A stretch of DNA of 64,000 bases from the NCBI GenBank assembly GCA_002633005.1, contig NMRA01000087.1:126001-190000 (forward strand). Direction: 5' to 3'. Shown here in pieces: positions 47,171 to 61,197 of this stretch; the stretch's first letter is position 1, and every line of letters begins with the position of its first letter. Under the pieces are notes generated by a model. That model did not search any database and was not told the origin of the DNA. It saw nothing but the letters and a program-made list of their open reading frames with translations. This DNA is from Phoronis australis. Taxonomy: Eukaryota; Phoronida; Phoronidae. The translations under genes and the position numbers were made by a program.

Positions 47171-48368
47171 CTGGACCAGTTTCAACCAATTTTGCAGTGA
47201 CACTTTGACTAACATTGAATCACGAATTAATGAGAAACTCACAATATGACAGGCCCGTGGCCAGCCGGGGGGGGGGGGTTATCGGGGGATTCGAATTTAT
47301 TTTGAATAGTTACATGCAGGGCTTTCTTTTGATGCGATCACTTTTGCAGAAGAAAAGGGGCGATTTCTTGAGATACCTTTCTTTAGTCAGTTCAGAAAGG
47401 GTCTTTCTTAAAAAAACTATCCCGGCAAAGTACAAATTGAAAAACGTTGTCGGACCAATTATACCATATTTTCACTTGATGATCAACGTGGATGTAAATG
47501 TATTTATAATGCTTAAATAAGAATTGTCTGACGCCTACTGTTCAGAAGTTTAAAGATGTAGAATGCATCATTCTTGATCCTCAAGTTGTATGTGGAGGAA
47601 GTTCTATAAAATGTTTGAAGAATAAATAGTTAAAAAACAATATTGTGTAACGGTGAAATTTAACGCAAGTTAAAATTTTGAGTCCAACAATGCAGTGAGC
47701 TTGTGAAAAACATAAAAACTGAATTTTTTTCATTTTTCTTTTCCAATTTGACAAATGATTACCATAAGTAAATTTTCATTTGTTGGCCATATTATTTTGC
47801 AATGCCGGGAATTATTAAGTATGAGCAGATTAATAAATATAAAAAATGATACCTACTGATGGACAAGTGAAAGTATATACACAAATAAGAACATGTCGAT
47901 GAGTATAATTGTTTATTCTCGTGATGCACCACTGACATCAGTTCAACACGAGTACAACTTCATTACAAATTTACAATATCAAAATGCACAAACATACAAT
48001 TTTATTATACATTACAGTACGCAATACCAATACCTCAGAATTGCAACCTAACGTTCTCACATACTATTTTCATGAAATAAGCGCATTATGAATGAAAACA
48101 AATTTGATTTTGCCAACATGTAATACTTGTCCGAGATATCTGTATACTTCCGGAAAACATCTACGTGTATGTTACTGATGATCAAAACAACTCCTAAGTA
48201 AACGAAACGCTCGTGCTAAATTTTTCAATTGACAAAAGTTACGTTGCACATGACAAATTAACATCAATCCCCATAATATTCGAGTTTAACTCTTTAAAAA
48301 TCCACAGGATGAGTGTTTCCCCAGACAAGTACTGTAGACTGAAGTATTTTTACAGCATACATATGACA

Positions 48369-48480
48369 GTGGCGGACCTAGGATATCACAAAGGGGGCCC
48401 AACATTTTTTTCTGTAAGCATTTGCGCAAACCAAGATCGCATAGCACCGAATGGGGGAGGTCGGGAAGGGGTTATGCCCA
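48369..48480. mobile_element. GGCGGACCTAGG-type MITE remnant
   Basis: AGTGGCGGACCTAGGA followed by a G-rich run and GGGGGAGGTCGGG resembles one end of the CAGxGGCGGATC MITEs. The opposite end is not clear. Confidence 0.3.
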
Positions 48481-48811
48481 AAAGACCAAATCCGTTTTTC
48501 GTGTTGGCAATAATGACGGGATTGCTTTAGAAATCGTCTTAAGTTAAGGTTTGACAAAGAGAGAATTATGAATTTCTGGGTGATTCACTAAGGCTTCGAT
48601 TAAAATTCACATCTTACCAGCAGCTTCTGTTTTTCATCGTCACTCAGGTTCCATTTTCTTTAAAAATGAAGTAAATTTTCTTCATTGCACAGTGGAGCAG
48701 GCGGCGGAAACGGAGTCGTAGTGCGCAGCGCCACTGCCGGTCGCCTGGGATGATCGCGGGAGAGCCTACAATGCTTAGACATAGTTCCGTTACGATTGCG
48801 CTGTGTTCCGA

Positions 48812-48830
48812 NCCCCCCCCCCCCCCCCCC
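48812..48830. other. Single N followed by an 18-base C run
   Basis: A homopolymer at an assembly join. Unlike the three N joins in WIPI2, I see no backward jump here. Confidence 0.8.
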
Positions 48831-51800
48831 GAACACTAATTACCACTGAAACTGAGCTGAAAACAAGTTCTTATTAAGCTGGAAAAAGGTGTCTGATTAG
48901 TTACTTAGTTTGGCTAGAAAATACCCAACGTAGCGTAGGCTAAGGCTAGTAATTATTAGGCCTATGTAATATGCCAATGAATATATCGCAATACGATAAT
49001 CTACTCAATAAACCTGATCAGTTCTTAACAAAACGTTACAACAAAGCGCCCAGAAGTTATGCAGAAATATAAATGATAAGTAATGCTGAATCTGAGTTAT
49101 AATAAGTAAAATCGTAGGTTTTGCAGTTGATATCTCTTTGTAACTATTTTCACGTGTTTCCTCTTGCAGTGTGGTTGCAGTGAACAACCCTTTCCGGTGT
49201 CATCGTTACTTTCTGTTTTGTCGTCAAGGAATCCTGTTACTATAATATTACTTTTAACTGTACAATTGAATGTCGCTAACTTTCCCATACCAAAGAACAA
49301 ACGCGCCAAAGACGAAAATGTCAAATAAAATTAAGATATCTTCTAGATTCTAATAGTTGACCTAGAAACGGCGGTGTGACGTCAACAGCTGTAGAATGTA
49401 GGTCAAGGTGCTTGGTCAAGATTCCCCATTTTGCCTCATGTATGCCTCTCTACCTGCTGTCACGTGTATTTCACTGTTTGTTTAGCTTCGTATATGTTCA
49501 TTCCACTTATTGCCTGGTGATGAGACATCCAGTTTCGAAACATAGCAAGTGCTTTAATTTGTTTGTTTGTTACGTCTCTCAGTGTTTGGTACATAGCTGC
49601 ACACCTGAAGACAGCTGGAGACCGTTTCGACACTACATGTACTAGCGAATGTGTATCAAGCTTTCCAACAAAAAGTTTAGACGTGTTTCCAACGAAGTTT
49701 GTGTTAGCGAAGGGCTGCTACCGAACTATACTGATTTTGAAAATGCAAGAACGTACTCATTTTTCCGTATTTGTAAGACATGCGGGCAATTTCGTATGTA
49801 CACGAAATCAGCAATACCCGGACGTTGTTTTCGGTATAGGTACATGTACACCACTCCAATTACCGAAGTATCGTTTATTTTTGCAGACAGAATGACAGTT
49901 AACATTGAAAAACCTATACTATCGTAAATTTTACACAGTGTTAACCAACGACAAACCACAGTGCTCAACATTTACAATCCAGTCCTCCAGATTTCAAATG
50001 TAAGGCTTGTACGTAATGCACAGTACATCCGTGCCACTCATGACTCTGGAGCGACAAATGGTAAATGTAGATGATGGTTAAACAAGTGGAACTCTAATGC
50101 CATGTGCAGCCTGCGAACTATGACCAAAAATGCTCTGTCCAATTACTTTTAACGTTTGAAAGTAACACAAACACATGTACAACAACATTTTTGATAAAGT
50201 AGACAATAAAAGGTAAATGACCCGTTAGTAAAGAAGAGATAAAATATAAACTATATGAAAACTACTGTGTCTAGGTATGTATTTTTACCAGCAGTCATCA
50301 TTTCACACACATTTCAATTCTTTTTAAATGAGCCACAGTTGGTCATTATTTCGTCACAACCGGTCTTTATTTAGTCGTCCCTTTTCCAAGGAGAACATTG
50401 TAAATCTGATGTTTACAGATTCTGCCCTGGTCTGTCCTTACACAGGGGATCGCACAATACCATGTGACATGCTAGAAAAGCGCCAACCGATCCTCATTTC
50501 TCTTTGTTGATGTTTCTTGTTACATTTTGACAAGCAGCTTTACTAATTTGCAGAGGCATCTTACTTTTTAACGTTAGGGATCTAAAGCATATGAATAGAA
50601 ATTATATTGCATTCAGGTATCTCTCTGAAAAACATTTCTTTTGTATTCATGAATAAACGCTTGCAAAACTAGCAGGTTGAGTTACCGCGGGTATTTGGTA
50701 CACATTTCCTTCGATTCACGAAACTTTTTAATTATGAGATGGACTAAATTCTAACAAGAAAAAACATGATACGCTTTTATAAACTTTGTCAATGTCATCC
50801 TGTAGGTATGTTTGATATGCGTTGTGATTTAGAAAGCCTGGAACGCCTATCTATCGGCCTTGTGGTTTGGTTAATTTTATTGACACACTAAGGTTACCCT
50901 CTTTAAAATAAAAGTGGCTGTTGAAATGGACGTCTCTTTCAAATATTTGCAAAATAAAGGTCCCTAACATTTTTTTAGTGAAAAATAGTTTAAATTGTTG
51001 ATAACTTCGCATGCACGGTGAAAGTGGTGGCTTTAGGGGAATTGTGGACCCGGGGGATAAATTTGCATCGACAAGTTGATTGATGGTGGAGTCGAATGGG
51101 GGAGACAGTTCGCCGAACATTTTGTCGCTCCTGATCTGTGCGGCTGACATAATATTCGAGACATATTGACAACGTCTTCATGCAGAGCACTACCTTTCAC
51201 TTGAGTAAGTGTGTTCCAAGCTTGCGAATTGACTTCACAGACTCCAATACAATTTATTGTGATTATTTAAAAATATACATGTAAATGGCTGAGAAATTAA
51301 CTTCTCGAATGTTATCGCTACTGTGAAATTATGAGCACACAACTTTTAAAGTCATCCCGTGCCACTTTTAGAAACGCTTTGGGTTGTTTCTTATACGTTT
51401 AGTGCATCTGTGAGCGGCAAAACCAATATAGCTACCTGGTCAAGCGACTATTTTTAGTTCTTGTTGTCCTGGGTTAGTTATCATTCAAGTATGCTGTGAA
51501 GTGGTTCAGGATAAATTTTCGAAGATGAGGTTCTAAATGATAACGTTGAAATTTTCGAACCAATTTCATTTTTCAAAAAATGTGAACCAGAAGCAATACA
51601 AAAATCTTAAAACAGTAAAAATTCAATATTACCCAGAATACAGCAGATGGGGAAAAGTTAGTTTTTGTAGTTTCTTGCATGGGGAAGGGGCACAATCACG
51701 AACCAAGTTCAAATCAAAACATATTGTATTGTGCAATTGCCGCATAATGCGCTCAAATTTAAATACTGCAAGAAAATGACGCCGTTTCTCACCAACCAGT

Positions 51801-54800
51801 GTGTCTTCGTTGAACAATGCTGGTCGTAAGCAAAAGAAATGTGGCAGACAAAAAATTTAAGTGTGCTTCGTGGGAATACTAGAGCAGTGGTCATGAGATT
51901 ATAACTTTTGCTGCTCGTAAGAATTCCTGTGCGAATGGCGAAGAAGGACGACTGGTTATACTTTGAACTTTGTCATTTTGCCCTGTCATACGTGAGCTTG
52001 ACGTCACACTGTTCACACCGCATACGCAATATCAAGTGCTTATACCAGCTTTTTTATCTATGACTTTAAAGTCATGGATAATCTTATGAATCATAAAAAC
52101 GGGTGTTTCTGATTAGAACTGCTTAAGATTACATTACGTGGCATTAGAGACGCAATATTTTATGATATTTCACGTGTTTGCGACCCCTCGGAAGCACATG
52201 CTGTTCTCGTTTGTACAGGTAAATGCTGAAGGTTAAGTGTCCCGTCGTTTAAGATCGACAAATATTTTATGTATGCGTAATAGGAGTTGCCTTGTCTTTA
52301 CGCTCTATAAATTTAACAAGACTGGTGGGCTCCAACTAGGACGTTTAAAAATAAGAGATAGACACAATGCGCTAGTCTAAATTATTGAGGCACTCATGTC
52401 ATGTGGAAACAAAATTGAATCTCATCACTGCATTTGTATGACGACTTCGTGTTGACACTTTCTTGAAATGTTGCTGAACCCCCAGAAACAATATGAGCTC
52501 CCGGATTAGCAACCGTAAAAGTGATAATACAGTAGAACTTGAATTTCTTGCCAAAATGATGCATTTGCTTTATCAAAACCTGAATCAAACAGCTAAATTG
52601 TTTTTTAATTTAAATGTGCAATGTTTTTCAATTTCGTATAGCGACCTTACTGTCTGCGATTCCCTTTGCACGATAATGCAACCGGCGTAGTGTCATCCCT
52701 TGTGAAAACGATAATTCACTTGGCATATTTGTTAATGCAAATATCTGTTGCGTAGGCAAGAAAAAATACAAAGAGTGTGAAAAAAATAAATCCACGATAA
52801 CTACTATCTTCATGTATCAGGCAAAACCCAAGTATACATCAATCATTATTTACTGTACTTGGGTAGCACATTTTCTGAGACGCAAAATCCCGGCGTTGAA
52901 CGCACAGCATTGTCAGTTATTGATGCGTTTCTAGTCATATTTCAGAAACAGCGATTGACATCCCAATAGGCAATGGTACAATAGCTGACCAAGAGACAAA
53001 AATAAAATCACACACGATATTTCGGAACACTCGAGTTTCATTCTCAAGTGACCATTAAACGATGCAGTAATACCGCCACACAAACAAAATGCTAGAAATA
53101 TGATCACCGGTAACATTGACATCAATGCCCAAAGGTCCCCGTTAAGGCCCAAATCAGGGCCCTTTATCTACTCTTAGTTCTTAATATGTGGCGTCAACTG
53201 CGTTGCGCTTCTTAAAATTTTGCGACAGGATATATTCATTTGAACACACATACAAATATAATGTACTTTTCAAGTGCATACTTTTCTGACTCATAATTAT
53301 CGTCATGGACGTGATGACGTGTGGAAGCATATAACTGCTTTTACGACCATGCGTGAAATAACTTGGCATAATTACCTTATCTCTTCGCCACTGTTTGGAT
53401 TGTTCCGTAACGCAGTGTACTGGGTGACAAATTTTGTATCCGTTTCTTGAGTGCAATTTGGTCGTGACTTTGAAATAAAAGTTAATTTTATTGTCTCAAG
53501 AACGCTGCACTACGAACGTCATCAGATGTTTACAGCTACACGCAGCGGTAAATTTGAAAACCCGTGTGATGGTTCTTCGCCGGTGGAATCTCTTGTTTTG
53601 ATCCATTTATACGAGTAAGCGTTCCAAATTACACATGATATGGACTGGATGGTTTTCAAGGATGGCCACTGTACGATTCAACGCCGCACTTAATTCATTT
53701 CAGTTTAAAATTAGCTTATTCCTGCCCAGAATGGGACTTTCAAACCGAGGGTTCTGCTATTCCTCAAGCACTCCGAATGACGTTATCTTTTTCAACAAAC
53801 ATCCGAGTCCCTGGTGTAGTCGCGGGAAGGGGGTTACTCGACTATATTCTTGAAACTATAGGTGCATGATGTGGTGCAAGTACAAAATTCGAATACCAAC
53901 CCATTTAAACTCAGTGGACTTGAAAAATGAGCCATCATTTCGCGGAGTTATGGATTTAATTACATAAATCTAGCCCTGTTGTAGGGATTAATTGACACCA
54001 GTTTAAGCTCGAAATATTACAAAATGAGATGACGTATTGACAAAAATTAGTTCATCTTTTGCAGCCAAATATAAGCAAATATAAAAAATGATGATTTGTG
54101 TACAACTGGAAAAGGAACTTTCATTTTGTGGAGTACGGCTTCGAATCCTCAAAGTGAACCATTTACTAGGGAACTGGAAAGGCACAAATGACCATTTCGT
54201 AGGTAAATCACTCTTCCACAGCATAACCATGATTGGACGGGGACAATTTTACTGGGAAAGCTACACGCTTGCAAATTAAAATGAGCGTCACTTGGTAGCA
54301 TTCCATTCTCGTTTATAAATACACAATGAGGTGTGTTATAAAGCCTTGACACACTCTCATGGCCAGGTGAGTTCCCTGGCTGCAGGGGCTCTAATGGCAG
54401 TTTGACAAATAGAAAAGCAGGCAAGACATCATCTTACAGATTATAGTGTTACTCATTTATGATATAAACGTAGTTTAAAACGCGATACAGCTTTTCCCAC
54501 GAGAAATGGAGCGAAACATTCGAGGACAAGACAGGGTCAAACTTGATGATTCAAAGTAGGAAGTTGGTCCCTGTGAATTGCCGGGCGTCAGGACGAGCTC
54601 ACGAATTCGACGTGTTTATGCCCACTCGGCGTTACTACGAAGTCACCTGCTTATAAACAGTGAAAGGTCACTACACAAATTCCGGTGACACTTGCAACGA
54701 CGCTTGACAAGAGCAACCGGCCAAATGAAGCAGTGCTGCACCGAATACCCAGGCATGGGTAAAGAAGGTAAGTCCGTACCTTGTGCCAGGACTACCTGGC

Positions 54801-55958
54801 GTTCAAACTCCAACGGGTATCAGTGTCTACTTATGTTTTACGAAGGTGTTGCTGAACGTAGTTTTGGGGTTGTTGGCAATCCATTATGGGCAAACGCGCA
54901 CTGAGAGCAAGCTTTCCTAGTAGTCAAGACCAGTGTTTGAACAGAACTTGAGAGTGTTCGTAGAAGACAGTATCAACCGACTATAGACACACATTCAAAA
55001 TTTTATTGGTGCCTTAATTCATGTCTATACAGGAGGTTGTTTGAACGGTTTTATGCCGAGTGAGCAGTGGACGTGAAACGGTTTATGGGTGTCAGAAATG
55101 AAGGTTTCAGTGTTTAAGAATAATTTTTTTGTTGGCACAAACTTGGAGTCTCTTATAAAGCGACGACATTTATGGTTCTTTTAATACAATAAAATGCAAA
55201 CACACTGTCAGAGTGTGGATCGCCAGGGATTTATCACTGTCCACTGCTTATTGCCCATCAAGCAATAGAAACGGCGCTGCCGGTACAAATTAAAGTATGG
55301 GCCACGTCGCGGCCTGAAGCCAGGGGCCCTCGAAAGCTAAGCTATTGTGGTGGCCGGGAGCTGGGAGAAGGGTTCGGAAATTTTGGCAAGAGGGTGGGGA
55401 TCAATCGGTGAAAAACGCCGGGAAGGTAGGGGGAAACTCAAGTTCATTAGAACCTCAGTCTATTTATCTTCAAATCTTAGGAACTCCGAGAAATCTTAGT
55501 CCTGCCCTGTTATAGTCACTTATACTTTTTCAGTTTGTGTCATTTTCATAGGACAAACGTTGTTCTCGATCAAATACATCGGTTGAAAAATGCTTGGAAT
55601 CGTGCGATGCTCGCAAATGAATGATGAAGAATTGTTGGGTTTATACATGTAAGTGTGGATGCCCTACTTCACAAGACACCACTCTTTCAAACATAATGTA
55701 ACGTCCCAGTTTGCACTTGGCGACCTTTGACCTGTTCCTTGGGTATTATTATTGAACGTAAGCTCATCTGATCGTTTACCGAGGCAATTTGTTCTGAACA
55801 TGACCAGCGAGGACAGAGGTTATCTGCTCTGGAGCTGTGGCATGTGTGCTTGAGATGTTTATGTATGAGATAAGCACCACCAGTAAACACGGCGCGTGCA
55901 TGTGAATTCCATGCACTTTTGTGTCATGTCCGTCAGTAACTTGCTTGATCCTTATGTG

Positions 55959-56175
55959 CGCAACCAGCCTAAAATGTAGGGGGGCTCGAATTTTTCAGTA
56001 TGTGGATCTTTTACTGAAAAAAGACGGGGATAAAAAACAAAGAACGGGGTACTACGTTCAGACCCACGAATTGTGCATTCGCGCAGAATTCGTGTGGACT
56101 TTTGTCTCGTTTTCTCGGACTTTTTGTTTCTCTGAGGAGGACCTTTTTGCCCACTTCGCCTCCTGGGTGCGCGCA
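55959..56175 (+). mobile_element. MITE with ATGCGCGCA ends (copy 3)
   Basis: It starts ATGTGCGCAACCAGCC and ends CTGGGTGCGCGCAT. The interior GTGGACTTTTGTCTCGTTTT and TTTGTTTCTCTGAGG blocks match 17202-17452 and the complement of 29487-29751. Confidence 0.7.
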
Positions 56176-56958
56176 TGATCCCGAGACGCGTTTTTGTATG
56201 GATGGTGGGGTTCGGAATGCAAAAATAAAAAATCGACTCTTGACAACTGACGTACTAGATTTGTGGTACAAATATAGCTCTAATTTTCAAACGCTCCTCA
56301 GTGAACTGTCGGACAGTACAAGAAATAAGCCGGTTATGTCACAAACATGTACTGCAACATAATTTTTTATATCTAATCTATTATTTTCCCAAGGAAATGT
56401 CGGCACGTCCATGCAGGGACTTAAGTCTAGAGGATTAGGCCTACATAGTATGATCTCTTTAGCTCAGTGCGCTTATTACTGAAACGTGCGTTAAGAAACA
56501 CCGACAGTGAAGACGACGGTCTGCGTTGATTTCCTCGGGTACACATCCCTTGTCAGTAGAAAAGGGCATAAAATACATCGTACTGTCGTCGTACCTAGCT
56601 GGCCCGTTGTATTCAAGTAACCAAGCGTGTATTTTTTACCTAGTTTGTGATTGATGCACGCGACTGTACGACGTCTAGACTCTTGTCTTCAGGCGTTTTC
56701 CAAGAGAGAATGTGGTGTTTCATTTTAATATCTCCGCTATTGCCTTCAAACTGTCCTTTTAATCTTACAAAGGATTACCCTATAAACACTCACCTAGATC
56801 TAGTGCTACCCTTTTGACTTTATTGATAAAGAATAAAAAGCCTATCACTAATTTGCAATCTCATGCTTCGGCGTCGATGAATGATTGTGATAAAATGCCG
56901 TTTTATGCATTTTCCAGACATAGAAAGAGAAGAACGAGCGTAATTATTTACACCGAGG

Positions 56959-57191
56959 TCCGTATATTATCGTTGGCCAAATGCGTGAACGTTACCCACG
57001 TAAATTACGTGCGTAAATTAATTCTTGTTAGTGGGTAAATTAATTATTAACGGCGTAAATGAACCTTTAACGGTTAGAAAAGTTAATTTGCCCAACAAGT
57101 AACGAATTTACTCTGTTGATAATTAGTTCACGCCACTCACAAGAATTTACGTGCGTAACGTACTCCGATTTGGTTAACTATAGTACGTAGG
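56959..57191. repeat. Imperfect palindrome of about 230 bp
   Basis: The left arm (ACGTTACCCACGTAAAT, TCTTGTTAGTGG, TAATTATTAAC) is mirrored on the right (GTTGATAATTAG, CCACTCACAAGA, ATTTACGTGCGTAACGT). The arms meet around 57075. AT-rich with ACGTAA motifs; probably a foldback MITE. Confidence 0.65.
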
Positions 57192-59409
57192 CTATGACGT
57201 GAAAAGTCACATGTTGGCATACACAGACCAATCATGTTAACAGTTTGCCAGCCAAATGGCGTCGCTGCAATCACTAGTCTTACGTTTTGCAGTTGGCATT
57301 CCCTGAAGTTGCTCTAAGTCGGAATGAATTGCGAGGTTTAATTTTTAAAAAATAAATTTAACAATGATTTGTAATTCACAAACACCAACGTATGTTTCTT
57401 AACGTTTTGAAAGGAATTTAGAATTGCTTATTAAAGATACCGTGCGTCGGAGCAGTCGATGTCTCATTTAAAAAAAATGCAGAAGAGTGCAAATCGTCGC
57501 CTGCGGACTCGACCACAAATGCCGATTTTATAGAATACGCGGACTTTTTCTTCGTAAACTATGTTTTAGTCCCCTCTCTTAGATCCACCGGTGGATTTGA
57601 AAAACTTCTAAAGTGGAGAGGTTTCAGTCGAAAGCTGGGGAAAGGAGCCGAGTTCATGATGTGAGTAGAATTCGTGGTCTGGACGTCCTAAGTCCTGAGT
57701 GGAAATAGAGGAACTGGTTCAAAAGGACTCAAAGCACTTTTGTAGATAAAGAATCTTTTCACAGATGAAGCGAAAACGATGACGTTGAGGTGAAAATTCA
57801 CAACATCTCAGTCCTCTCCTTCGTACTTGTAGAAATTCTCCAATAAAAGGACATTTATTTGATCAAGGTGAACTATACTTTCAGAGCAGGTTTAATTCGC
57901 CCTCGTCGTGTAAGTTGATTTGGCGTATCCTGATTGGAAAAAAGATGAATTGCACGAGAATTTTCAAACTGACTTAAAAAGATCAAACACTGATGTATGT
58001 ATGAACTTTTCATATTATTCGGATAACGCCCGACTCGGGAAGGAAAACATTGATGTTCAAACGTGTATGTACATGCACAACCCCTTTTTCTTAATATTTT
58101 CTCTGTCGTTTACTTAATGACGTTATTTCATTTCTGCAAGTTAGACATCCTCTACTAGATTTCTTACTAATACTTCCATCGAAAGTGAAGCTCACTGTCA
58201 CTTCTTCCGGGAGCAACGTTTGGAAAATGTGCTAAATATGTGCCGACAACACTTAGTAAGGAAACGTGGGTGGACGTCTTAAAGATTGAAATGTTTTGGT
58301 TGAATTCGTTCAACTCATTAAAAAATGCACCTGTATGTTTGCTAATCTGTCGGTTATCAATCAAGTAATAATATGCAGGTTAGTATCATCTCAGTGGTTT
58401 ATTGAGTGCGTTGATTTGTTTTGAATTTAATCTGACATTGAAAACCAAACCTTAGTTTCAAAACAAATCATTTGTGCTAGGATATTTACCTGCACGAGTT
58501 CATTTATTCGGAAGAACAAGATAATCTTGAAGTAACAAAACTTGTCATTAAAAGTTCCATAATAATCTTACACGTTTCAATAACAAATCACATTTAAGTC
58601 TTTTACACAAAATTCTGTGGTAAATCACATTTAAGTTTTTAGTGTACGGATTTCCATTATGATGTTTTACAAATCCTTGAGTACATGAAGATACATCTGG
58701 CTCTGCTCAAGCACTTCATCGGCCATTGCTGGCTGGGCAGAATGTCTGTATCATAGACATCTTAATACTACCATGTGATGCCTATGGTCTGGATAGAGCG
58801 TTCTTTAATGTACGGACGAGGTAAGTTTGCCATATCAAAGACAGCTCACGCGCCGCTACCCAAAAGTTTAACCATAGCTGGCAATTTCGACTCGAGCAAT
58901 ATTTTTCACTCGTCATTCAAACGACATGTTGACAGAAGCCTTCGTTAATTTTAAATGTGGAGAAACATTGATATACAGAACTAAAATTACTCTGAACATT
59001 TGAGGAATATTGTATGACCGTGTCTACATCTCCGCCGACGCGCGTTATTTTTCGGTAAAATCCAATGGCACACCATGATTTTCGATAGGTCGACAATATC
59101 CACTGTCCGTGGTCAATGCGGAATAGGCACTACGATGCAAAACAAGTATTACATTTGATAAACTAAGTCAATAAGCGTTGCATAGAAACTAGCACAGCTA
59201 TCAACCCCTATTTTATGAACTCTAAATAAATCGCGGGCAAATAAAATTCACGTTCAAACAGCGACTTCAGGAAAATTTTGTATAACATTAATGATGGTTT
59301 TAATTGCTTTTTTCACAAATTAAACCACTGAGAAAATACATCAAAGAAAATACTGAACTGGTCACGTGGTGTGTAGGCTTTGAAATGACTGATCTCCCTT
59401 AATCTTGAC

Positions 59410-59621
59410 CAGAGGCGGATCTACAGGGGGGTTCAGGGGGTTCAACGCCCCCTAAGGACAGGATCAAAAATAAAAATTGAAAAAAAAATTGGCCAGAAAA
59501 ACGAAATCAGCTACTAAAACCACAAAAAATCTTACACGACCTTACTCCCGTTCGTTGTTACGCGCCTCGGATTAGCTCGAATTCCACCCCCCCCCTTACT
59601 GAAAACGTAGATCTGCCACTG
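59410..59621. mobile_element. hAT-like MITE, 212 bp
   Basis: The left end CAGAGGCGGATCTAC and the complement of the right end, CAGTGGCAGATCTAC, match at 13 of 15. A G run follows the left end and a C run precedes the right. The flanks share TTGAC but no clean 8-bp duplication. Confidence 0.6.
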
Positions 59622-60968
59622 ATTGACTGAACAAAAGGAAATGTCTTGTCGCCTTAAACTCGGGAACTGAGCACATCCTTTTCCGCAATTTTCGTGATGT
59701 GCTTAAAGTCTCTTAAGAAGTTCCTTTCTACCAAACGTACTTTGAGTAGAATACAATGCGAACTTACCAAGCCATTCTTTTTAGTTGCTGAGAATTTATC
59801 GGACTAATTAAAATTGTCAAAGTCATTTGCATCTGTGTTTAGTTACTCTAATAAACGTTAGACTGTTTGTCTATAATAGCGAGAAATGTTATGAAAAGGC
59901 AATAGGAAAAGAAAGAATGAAATTGAAAATTAACCAATATCATATCCCTTTATAATTAACATCTCTATAATTAACAGTTATGTTATTTGCACGACGACAA
60001 GTACCAAAGTGGCGGTCTACGATTTTCTGATTCTCCTCGATTTGAAGAACAGACGGTAGTGAAGTAGAATGTACTTTTGGTGATTTCTTTTAAACACTTG
60101 TTAGACGCTCAGTGTTGAACAACCGACATCCAATCACTTTTCACCTGCTGCGAGAGCTAACCGAGACAGGTGTGTGATGGTGCGTAAAACCGTCTTCAAC
60201 AAGACCGGGATTTACCTTAGTGAGCAAGCTGCGAAGTGAGTTCCAGTTCTGTCTGAATGTAAAAAGTTTGCAGCCATCGACCCGCAAACACGACAATATG
60301 TCATTGGTCAAGAGCACATGATCACCGAACCACATTTGTTTATCTAAACCACGTGACTCCTACCGAGAAGACAAGTCTCGAAAGTAGCCGAGTGTGATTT
60401 ATTCAGAAAGGAGCAAGGTCATAACATAAAGATGTGTCGTTATTATATCCCTTAGGATAACTGTGTATATTGGTGTAATCATTTGTAAAGCAGACGTCTT
60501 GAGTCGAAAGTAGGACCTTCACTCGTCTGCGTTTTGTCGTCTGCTGATTTTGTAAGCAGTTCCTCATCTTTCGCGTGAAAGCGATGAAAAAGGGACGTAC
60601 CCTGAGGCTGAAAGGTTAAAGAGTTCCGTAGATCGCTTGAGTGTTTTTGGACACAGCATTTGCTGAAAATTGACACTCTTAGTGCATAATAGTCGACCCC
60701 GGTATGATATAGGATTATTTGGTGTACTTATGCCTAATTGTTAACACGTCTGTTTACTTTGTCAAGTGTCTCCTGGTTCGCGGAACAACCTTGCGGCCAG
60801 CATGTTGCATTCAATGGAGTAACACAATGCAGCACTCCGTAACGGCTAATTTATCCACAACTTTTTATTCTATGCGAAATCGTTAGCGTATACGCTCGTG
60901 CTGCAGAGTCATAAAGTCCAGAAAGGTTGTCGACGAATGGTGTAGAATTTGACAACGCACGTGTCACC

Positions 60969-61197
60969 ATGGAAAGCCCTGCATTTGAAATGGACATGGA
61001 GGTATTCGAACCCCTCTTGAAGGGAAGCGACTTTTTGGTAGTCATACCACGGAAGAAATCTCATTCATTCCATGATGAAGACCTGCAAAACTTGTTCTAC
61101 ATGTTATTGGGTGTTGTGGTTGGAATCCTCTCGTGGCATTGGCTAGCGGCGTTTGGAATTGGACTGGTCATTTTTGCCTTTGTTAGAGGAATGTTTG
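60969..61197 (+). CDS. Putative 5' coding exon of an unrecognised membrane protein
   Basis: ATG at 60969 sits in a strong start context (CACCATGG). The frame is open for 76 codons and ends at a consensus donor, GTAAGT, at 61198 with one base left over. The first about 45 residues are hydrophilic and acidic (FEMDMEVFEPLLKGSDF, then PRKKSHSF). Residues about 46-74 form one long or two short hydrophobic helices (LFYMLLGVVVGILSWHWLAA, then GIGLVIFAFVRG). I do not recognise the family. A possible last exon starts after TTCACAG at 61891 and stays in frame for 18 codons to TGA, but this is weak. The frame is open upstream of the ATG to 60927, with no earlier ATG in frame. Confidence 0.45.

Larger units (their letters stand above)
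45060..60968. other. Gene-poor region with scattered repeats
   Basis: About 16 kb without a recognised gene. It holds a degenerate tandem repeat (46640-47170), G-rich MITE remnants near 47253 and 48369, a C run after an N (48812), a MITE at 55959, a palindrome at 56959-57191 and a hAT-like MITE at 59410. Open frames here are short and show no family motifs. Confidence 0.55.

Noticed and set aside
49376-49927. Overlapping open frames rich in Cys and aromatic residues
   Set aside because: Several frames are open together, as expected by chance, and no zinc-finger spacing or other family pattern holds.
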